NCBI GenBank assembly: GCA_029782365.1 | Contig: JAKOUW010000202.1 | Location: forward strand, 186,001 to 250,000 | Reading direction: 5' to 3' | Source of the DNA: Chloroflexota bacterium | GTDB taxonomy: Bacteria; Chloroflexota; Anaerolineae; Anaerolineales; UBA4823 | Length of the DNA stretch: 64,000 nucleotides | Shown: one piece after another, positions 43,933-49,300 of the stretch | How positions within the stretch are numbered: the first letter of the stretch is position 1 | Layout: each line of letters begins with the position of its first letter | Translations under genes and position numbers: made by a program | Notes under the pieces: generated by a model | What the model saw: the letters and a program-made list of their open reading frames with translations, nothing else | Database searches by the model: none | What the model was told of the DNA's origin: nothing

Positions 43933-44005
43933 GCCCCCATCGTCTAGAGGCCCAGGACGGAGCCCTCTCAAGGCTCAAACAGGGGTTCGAATCCCCTTGG
44001 GGGCA
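43933..44005 (+). tRNA. tRNA-Glu (anticodon CTC)
   Basis: The acceptor stem GCCCCCA/TGGGGGC, D-arm, anticodon stem GAGCC/GGCTC with loop CTCTCAA (anticodon CTC) and T-arm GGGG-TTCGAAT-CCCC all fold properly. The 3' CCA is not encoded. It is a single tRNA gene in a 100-nt setting with its own promoter. Confidence 0.96.
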
Positions 44006-44037
44006 CACATAATGTTTTATAGCTTTATCGCAATAGG

Positions 44038-44085
44038 ATAAGCGAAACTCACCCGAAAAGAATTTTTCGGGTGAGTTTCGCTTAT
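44038..44085 (+). repeat. 22-bp perfect inverted repeat downstream of tRNA-Glu
   Basis: ATAAGCGAAACTCACCCGAAAA (22 nt) at 44038-44059 is followed, after a 4-nt loop, by its exact complement at 44064-44085. The stem is unusually long and perfect. There is no T-run afterwards, so intrinsic termination is uncertain. It could terminate tRNA-Glu, or be a small palindromic element. Confidence 0.7.
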
Positions 44086-44346
44086 TCCAAGTAAATCGAT
44101 TGGTTACGCGCTCTCTGTATGCCTCCCAGTCAGCATTATGGCAACCCCAATGCGAAGCACCTTACCGCTTCGTCTGGGAAAAGCCATTTTTAAATTCAAA
44201 GAGGTGCAGTATGAGCCGGGGGGTTCACACGCCACATCTGATCCGGACTTCTATGCAGAGGCCGATATTCAGGATGTAACGGAAAGCCCGAAAGACCCCT
44301 GGACGGAATTAATCAGCGTCACTGGCTTCCCCAAGAAACTCGAGGA
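44086..44346. other. Gene-free interval, possibly remnant
   Basis: Between the inverted repeat and the LacI remnant there is no convincing gene. An open plus-strand frame begins at 44138 (MATPMRSTLPLRLGKAIF) but has no ribosome binding site, runs antisense into the LacI gene and matches nothing I recognise. Given the deletions immediately to the right, the stretch may be a leftover of lost genes. Confidence 0.4.
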
Positions 44347-45396
44347 TCAATTATCAGGCTGTTTGTTCAGCATCACTCTGCGCAGAGATGTATTGCGTTC
44401 GAATTGCCGAGTGGTTTTATGGTGCACACCCGCTCCGCAGGTATCGCGGATGATCAACTCTCCCTTCACTTTGACTTCGTCATTTTCACGGGTGCCGTCC
44501 GAGATTTGCTGCAAAAGAATTTCAGCAGCAATCATGCCCATTTCATAAACCGGCATGACCACCGTGGTTATATTGGGCCGAGCGATCCAAGTGAATTCGC
44601 GATTATCATAACCCACCACGGCAATATCCTGGGGAACACTCAGGCCGTTATCCTGAATAGCATAAATAGCGCCTAACGCCATCAGATCGTTAGCTGCAAA
44701 AATGGCAGTCGGCCGGTGCAATAAATGCAAAAGGCTTCTAGCAGCCCGGTATCCTCCCTCAATTTCCCAATCTCCAGCCTGAATCCATTCTTCCACAAGC
44801 GGTACGCCGTACTTTTCGAGGGTGATTTTATATCCTTCCAGACGTTCTTTAGAATTATGCCAGTTTTCCAAACCGCTGATGTAAGCAATCGAACGATGAC
44901 CCAGGTGAATCAGATGCTCCACAGCCAGGCTGGCGCCGTAAATGTCATCAGGCACAACCGAATTTTTGATCGATGTGCCAAACAGGCGGTGAACAAACAC
45001 ACCAGGTTTATTGGCATTGGACAGCGCCTCGCTGCTGGTCAAATGGGAATATTCTACAAAGATAATACCGTCCACCGGCCGGCTTAAAAGCGAGACAATA
45101 CCTGCCCGCTCTTGTTCGAGGTCCCAATCGGAATTAACGATCAGGCTGATGAAATTGTTTTCTTTCAGCTGGTCTTGAATACCGCGCACCACTGGCGGAG
45201 TGAAGGGACTGAGCAGGTCATCCACGAGGATTCCCACAGTTTTGGTCTGCTCAGTTCTCAAGCTGCGGGCAACCAGGTTGGGCTGGTAACCCAGGGCATG
45301 GGCGGTTTCCAGGATCTTCTGGCGCACCGCGGCCCTGACGGGGTAAGTGCTGTTGGTCAGCACCCTGGAGACGGTGGCAATAGAAAAGCCGGATTC
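44347..45396 (-). pseudogene. LacI-family regulator lacking its N-terminus
   Basis: The frame carries a LacI-type sugar-binding regulator: 'SIATVSRVLTNSTYPV' (second half of the helix-turn-helix and hinge), 'RSLRTEQTKTVGILVDDLLSPF', 'HLGHRSIAYISGL', 'AIFAANDLMALGAI' and 'DIAVVGYDNREFTWIARPNITTV'. Homology upstream stops at 'ESGFSIAT' (about 45396), where about 12-15 residues including the first DNA-binding helix and the start codon should follow. Instead the DNA switches directly into a GH51 gene on the other strand. Without the first helix, DNA binding should fail, so I call it a pseudogene. Before the deletion it may have regulated the adjacent arabinoside genes. Confidence 0.75.
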
Positions 45397-45398
45397 TA

Positions 45399-46034
45399 TG
45401 GAATGTCTGGTACCACTCGACTGAACAAGACCGGCAGATCCTGGCGCAAAACCGCTGGGGGCAGGCTCTGCCTTTATTAGAAGATGTGTACAATTTCGGC
45501 GATGCTCTCCTGGCCGGAGGCATGCTGATAACCCTGCTGCGCAATGCCGACCGGGTAAAAATCGCCTGCCTGGCCCAGCTTGTCAATGTAATCGCTCCGA
45601 TCATGACCAGCGAGCGGAGTTGCTGGGCCCAGACGATCTATTGGCCTTTCCTGCATGCTTCGCAGTATGGGCGCGGCGCCAGTCTGCAGCCGATGATCAA
45701 CTCCCCCAAATATAGCTCAACGGACTATGATGATGTGCCTTTCATCGACGCGGCGGCTGTATTGGGCGACGATGACTCCCTGAATATCTTCGCTCTGAAC
45801 CGCTCCGCCGACAGCGATTTCGAGCTCGCCTGTGATTTACGAGCGTTTGGAAACATTCGATTCAATGAGCAAATCGTACTTTATCATGAAGATGCAAATG
45901 CCGTTAATTCAGAAACCGAACCCAACAAAGTCATGCCTGCGGTTCGTCATGAGTGCGAAGCTGAGAAAGGGAAATTGATTATTCGACTGCCTGCTTTGAG
46001 CTGGAATGTGTTGAAATTTTCGGGATACAATTGA
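45399..46034 (+). pseudogene. GH51 alpha-L-arabinofuranosidase, C-terminal remnant
   Basis: The plus frame opens with 'WNVWYHSTEQDRQILAQNRW', then 'LEDVYNFGDALLAGGMLITLLRNADRVKIACLAQLVNVIAPIM', and ends with a beta-sandwich 'LPALSWNVLKFSGYN'. This is the C-terminal part of a GH51 arabinofuranosidase, with homology beginning at the residue after the catalytic nucleophile Glu (normally in 'DEWNVWYH'; here Leu precedes Trp). About 300 N-terminal residues, the promoter and the start codon are missing. The break lies at 45396-45399, where a truncated lacI begins on the other strand. It cannot be active. An assembly join is an alternative explanation. Confidence 0.8.
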
Positions 46035-46075
46035 CAAATCCCGCATTTAATGTTACATTGTTACCAAGTTACCAA
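46031..46075 (+). promoter_or_regulatory. Promoter and tandem-repeat operator of the RHH-VOC-MerB operon
   Basis: TTGACA (46031-46036), a 17-bp spacer and TACATT (46054-46059) form the promoter. Three tandem 8-mers follow in exact register: GTTACATT (46052), GTTACCAA (46060) and GTTACCAA (46068), covering the -10 and predicted transcription start. Tandem sites with near-helical-half-turn spacing are what ribbon-helix-helix repressors often bind, and the first gene of the operon looks like one. Confidence 0.6.
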
Positions 46076-46096
46076 TTAACGAGCGAAAAGAAATCT

Positions 46097-46375
46097 ATGT
46101 CTCCCAAATCGGATTCACACACATTAAAAATCGCACGTATCCAGACAGGCGTGCGCATGGAAGTAAAAATGTTGAAAGTGCTCAAAGCCCTGGCGGAATA
46201 CCTGGATGTTTCGCTCGGTGATTTACTAGAAGGAATCATCGCTCATGCTTTTGAAAACAAGGCTCCTTTCAGCGCCTCAACCCTCGAAAAAATCGCCATG
46301 TTGAAGAATATTTATGGGATGAATTACGGGGCTGAAGGCAGTCACCAGCTCGTCGAAGAACATCCGCAGGAGTGA
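46097..46375 (+). CDS. Small ribbon-helix-helix-like protein
   Basis: This 92-residue protein shows 'LKIARIQTGVRMEVKMLKVLKALAEYLDVSLGDLLEGIIAHAFENK', a beta-strand followed by two helices, the layout of ribbon-helix-helix (CopG/Arc-type) DNA-binding proteins. A C-terminal extension (about 60-92) contains another short helix. I place the start at ATG 46097 (MSPKSDSH), about 30 nt after the predicted transcription start; the Shine-Dalgarno sequence is weak (AAAAGAAA). A VOC gene follows after 4 nt and a MerB-like gene after that. It is probably the operon's own regulator (inference from fold and from the tandem repeats at the promoter). Confidence 0.6.
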   Translation: MSPKSDSHTLKIARIQTGVRMEVKMLKVLKALAEYLDVSLGDLLEGIIAHAFENKAPFSASTLEKIAMLKNIYGMNYGAEGSHQLVEEHPQE

Positions 46376-46379
46376 TCAA

Positions 46380-46754
46380 ATGGCAGAATTTCCACCCAGC
46401 GGGCTTGCTGTAGTCAGTGTGCGCACCCATCATCTCCACGAAACGCTGATATTTTACCGAGATGTGGTAGGGTTGAATGGGCTGGTTCATCATGGGCACC
46501 AACCCGCCTTCGAGCTGGGGAATGGCGCCTTCCTGGTCATCGTCGAGGCCCACGAGGATGCCCCTCCAACAACCCCGGAGCCGCGCTTTCCTTTGCTGGC
46601 ATTCGCCGTCCAAGATTTGGATGAGGCTGTGGCGCGGCTCAAGTCCCATCGAATTGACCTGCCCTGGGGAATTAACAGCAATCCGCAAAGCCGCTGGGTA
46701 GAATTCTACGATCCCGGCGGAAACCTGATCGAATTGGCGCAGTTTATCCACTGA
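46380..46754 (+). CDS. VOC family protein in the MerB-like operon
   Basis: This 124-residue vicinal-oxygen-chelate protein shows 'AVVSVRTHHLHETLIFYRDVVGL' and 'LAFAVQDLDEAVARLKSHRI', ending 'WVEFYDPGGNLIELAQF' with the metal Glu. It contains no cysteine at all, so it is unlikely to be an ArsI-type C-As lyase. It is clearly paralogous to the VOC protein at 12804-13187 (shared 'LPWGI' and 'FYDPxGNLIELxQ'). AGGAGTGATCAA precedes ATG 46380; the gene lies 4 nt after the regulator and 6 nt before the MerB-like gene. It may act on the same compounds as the lyase. Confidence 0.85.
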   Translation: MAEFPPSGLAVVSVRTHHLHETLIFYRDVVGLNGLVHHGHQPAFELGNGAFLVIVEAHEDAPPTTPEPRFPLLAFAVQDLDEAVARLKSHRIDLPWGINSNPQSRWVEFYDPGGNLIELAQFIH

Positions 46755-46760
46755 GGGTCT

Positions 46761-47519
46761 ATGGAAGATAAGATTTTAATGGGGCTGGGCAGCCTTATTC
46801 AGGCTGCATCATCAGCGCAATGGGAACAAAGCCTTTCAGCCGTTCCCCTTCACAGCCAGGTCAGGTTGAATTTCATGACAGAAATCCATCATCGTACCAG
46901 GTATTTTGTCGTGAGCGAATTGGTCAAAAGCCAGCATCCCATTTCGCCAAAATGGATCTCCAAAGCCCTCGACATTCCCAATCAGCAAGTGGAAAACATT
47001 CTGGGGGATTTGGAGCAAAACCTGTTTTTCCTGGTGCGCAATGAAGAGGGCTGTGTGACCTGGGCATTTCCATTCACCGTCCAACCGACAGCGCATTCGC
47101 TAACATTCAGCAGTGGAGAGCGCTTATACGGCGCTTGAGCAGAAGACGCAGTGGCGTCGTCCTTCGTGCAAGGACGGTTACTTAACAAGCAGCTTGCGGT
47201 GGAAATTTCTACGGAATGCGAGCACTGCGGCCAAAGTCTTCATCTCACAGTGGACAGAGATTTGCAGGTGTTCGTGCGCGAAAACAAGGCAAGGCCTTTG
47301 ATCTTCCTGCCTGATGTGACCTGGAGTACTTTCACAGAGCCCAACATCATTCACGCTTACTGAATGAATTCATTGTTCTTCTGGTCAGAAGAACACGCCA
47401 GGGAATTCAGGCAAAACTCTAGCCAGGTCAACGGCATTTACCTGACATTGGAGCAGTGCGCTTTGCTGACACCCATCACCCAGGGTGGGCTTTTTGCCTT
47501 CAATCGGTTGAGACCTTAG
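46761..47519 (+). CDS. MerB-like organometal lyase with two in-frame UGA (Sec) codons
   Basis: One frame of 252 codons, ended by TAG at 47517-47519, contains exactly two internal UGAs, at residues 126 (47136-47138) and 201 (47361-47363). Reading UGA as selenocysteine gives a full alkylmercury lyase-type protein: an N-terminal winged-helix-like region, 'WAFPFTVQPTAHSLTFSSGERLYGA-U-AED', 'VEISTECEHCGQSLHLTVDRDL', 'NIIHAY-U-MNSLFFWSEEHAREF' and 'GIYLTLEQCALLTPITQGGLFAF'. MerB uses Cys96, Asp99 and Cys159. Here U126 and D129 keep the Cys96-Asp99 spacing, and U201 lies before 'xxxLFFxS' as Cys159 does. Family members cleave carbon-mercury bonds. Hairpins follow each UGA. Sec machinery is not in this window and must be encoded elsewhere. 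TGA ends other genes normally, so the code is not altered. Confidence 0.85.
47139..47158 (+). promoter_or_regulatory. Candidate SECIS hairpin after first UGA
   Basis: Six nucleotides after UGA 47136-47138, GACGC (47145-47149) and GCGTC (47154-47158) form a perfect stem with loop AGTG, containing the G-U typical of bacterial SECIS loops. It is shorter and closer to the UGA than the second hairpin, so it is the weaker candidate. Confidence 0.55.
47374..47395 (+). promoter_or_regulatory. Candidate SECIS hairpin after second UGA
   Basis: Ten nucleotides after UGA 47361-47363, TGTTCTTCTG (47374-47383) pairs perfectly with CAGAAGAACA (47386-47395). With realistic loop size the stem is nine pairs with apical loop GGTC, the same GGUC found in the apical loop of the E. 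coli fdhF SECIS. Distance and loop fit SelB recognition. Confidence 0.75.
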
Positions 47520-47574
47520 CAAATTATTTATCATTCACATCCTGACCAGGGACAGGCTATTACCAGAGTATGAT

Positions 47575-48093
47575 ATGAATCCGACCACAATCTTTTTCTC
47601 CATAATTCCTGTTTTTCTTGGAATGTTTTTCTTTCTCGTCGGGGGATTGGTTTGCTTTTCCGGCGTGCGGTCGCGCCAATTGGAGAACGCCTCGCGCTCT
47701 TGGCCCTCGATTCCCGGGCAAGTGACGAGCGCTGAGATGAAAGTGGAGACGATCAATTTCCGCACGCGCCTGGGCGGTCCAAGCACCGATTATCGGCCGC
47801 TGATCCGGTATGAATATGTGATCGAGGGTATCCGTTACCAAAATGACCAGATCACCTTCGGCGCAATCAAAATGGACAAGGCTAACGCCGAGGCAAAACT
47901 TGCCAGTTACCCGGTGGGTTCAACGGTAACTGTGTACTACAACCCCAAAAAGCCGGACCAGGCAGTACTGGAGCACACAGATACCGGTTCGATATTATTT
48001 ATCCTCGTAGGTGCAGTTGGCCTGGTGATAGGATTGTGCGTAGTCTGCTTCGGGATTGCGCTGATTGCCTCATTCCTCAACACAGCCAAATAA
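47575..48093 (+). CDS. DUF3592 membrane protein
   Basis: This 172-residue protein has an N-terminal membrane segment (about 5-30) and a C-terminal one (about 140-165). A DUF3592 domain lies between ('SWPSIPGQVTSAEMKVETI', 'YRPLIRYEYVIEGIRYQNDQI', 'LASYPVGSTVTVYYNPKKPDQAVLE'). The domain is common, probably extracytoplasmic and of unknown function. It follows the MerB-like gene by 55 nt on the same strand, so cotranscription is possible but not certain; a TATGAT directly before its ATG may be a separate -10. No Shine-Dalgarno of note. Confidence 0.8.
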   Translation: MNPTTIFFSIIPVFLGMFFFLVGGLVCFSGVRSRQLENASRSWPSIPGQVTSAEMKVETINFRTRLGGPSTDYRPLIRYEYVIEGIRYQNDQITFGAIKMDKANAEAKLASYPVGSTVTVYYNPKKPDQAVLEHTDTGSILFILVGAVGLVIGLCVVCFGIALIASFLNTAK

Positions 48094-48211
48094 GAGTGAA
48101 CCTTTTTCAAAGTCATTCTCTCTGCAAGATGCAGCGACTTTTTTCGCCTTCTGCCCCCAATTGATTATTGCTCTTTCGACCCGGATGTGGCGCCTTTGCC
48201 AGCGGCGGATG

Positions 48212-49133
48212 TCACCTGAGGAGTCCAGCCAATTTCAGCTGCGCGCCCGCCCATGCCTGCCGTGAATCAAAGCCAACCCCGTGATCTTCGATATCCATCC
48301 ACGCAGGTTTGCCGAGGTGGAGCCGGATGGCAGCCTGTGAAACGCCGGCGTGTTTGATGATGTTATTCAACGTTTCCTGGGCGATGCGGAAAAGGCGGGC
48401 TTCTTCTGTTGGGTTGAGCGGCTGGCGCCGTTCCTGCAGGTGGCGCTGCAGAGAGGCGGCGACATCTCCGCCCACAACCATCTGGGGTGCCAGGTGCGAG
48501 ATCAGTTCCTGCATTTCTCCCAACGCGCTCTGGGCGAGCTGTTCCAGCCAGTCGAGCTGCCCGGCAACCTGCCTGCGGTCGCGCTCCAACAAGAGCAGCG
48601 CCGATTGGGTGGTCAGAGTCATACTGAAAATGGTTTGTGTAACCGAATCGTGCATTTCGAGCGCCAATCGCTGGCGTTCGCGGCTGGCGGGCATGGAACT
48701 TAAGCTGTTGGTTGACCCGCTGCAGTTCTGCCACCACGCGCGGCGAATAGAGCTGCATGGCCTGCATGCCCAGGATGGTAAAGCGAAAGGAAAAAAAATC
48801 CAGCTCGCTGGTCAGGAGCAGGAACAGAATCAAGGCGGTTTCCAGGGAGAGGAAAACGATGGCTGTCCAGGGCAGGAGGCGAGTGAGCCAGGCATTTCCG
48901 GCGAACAAAAACAGGCAGGCTGCCAGGGCAAGCAGGGTTTGGCTGATCAGCGGCTGAACTTGGAAAATGATCACCGCGCGCAAAACCGCCGCCAGGAACA
49001 TGAAACCGGCAGCCAGGTAATAGATCCAGCGGTGCAGCCAGATGCCGGTCAATTCTTTGTGCGGGACCGAGATGTTGTTGGAGGCTAAGTGGATTCCCTT
49101 TGTGTAAGCCTCGCGCGTACGTCTCGATATCAT
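48212..49133 (-). pseudogene. Histidine kinase (NarL-partner type), frameshifted and truncated
   Basis: Two overlapping frames together encode one kinase. The first frame (from 49133) gives about six hydrophobic segments and 'VVAELQRVNQQL'. The second frame (from about 48694) continues 'SSMPASRERQRLALEMHDSVTQTIF', the HisKA_3 dimerisation/phosphoacceptor motif, and 'RIAQETLNNIIKHAG' of the ATPase. The frame must change between about 48695 and 48710. The ATPase also stops early: after 'DHGVGFD' the usual G2 'GLGL' and about 35 residues are missing and a stop occurs at 48212. It is therefore probably inactive. No response regulator is adjacent. Confidence 0.75.
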
Positions 49134-49173
49134 TCGAGTTCAGATTCTACGTCAATGATCCAGGTATTAATTC

Positions 49174-49204
49174 ATTATATACTACCTGTCGAATTGAGTC
49201 TCAA
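49174..49204 (-). promoter_or_regulatory. Possible promoter of the broken kinase gene
   Basis: On the minus strand, TTGAGA (49204-49199) and TATATA (49181-49176) are 17 bp apart; the adjoining TATAAT is 19 bp away. The rest of 49134-49300 shows nothing else recognisable. Confidence 0.4.
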
Positions 49205-49300
49205 GCATCTCGCAAGTTGTGCGGTTTATTGTACAAAATCGCATTGTTCTATTGCAAAAGAGCACCCAGATGAAGCAATCCTATTGCAATGAACGACGAT

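Noticed and set aside
44138-44548. Plus-strand open frame of 136 codons after tRNA-Glu
   Set aside because: Half of it is antisense to the LacI remnant, there is no Shine-Dalgarno sequence and no family was recognised.
46380-46754. ArsI-type C-As lyase
   Set aside because: The VOC fold and organometal context suggested it, but the protein has no cysteine, whereas ArsI needs a Cys pair to bind arsenic.
47113-47363. Separate small genes inside the MerB-like locus (starts at 47113 and 47151)
   Set aside because: The stretch from 47151 is the same frame as the gene starting at 46761 and only looks separate because of the UGA at 47136; the frame starting at 47113 is a shadow without a ribosome binding site.
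46761-47519. MerB-like gene as a simple pseudogene, or UGA read as Trp/Gly
   Set aside because: Both stops are UGA, lie at the two catalytic Cys positions, are followed by hairpins, and the rest of the frame is intact. Many neighbouring genes end normally at TGA, so the genetic code is standard.
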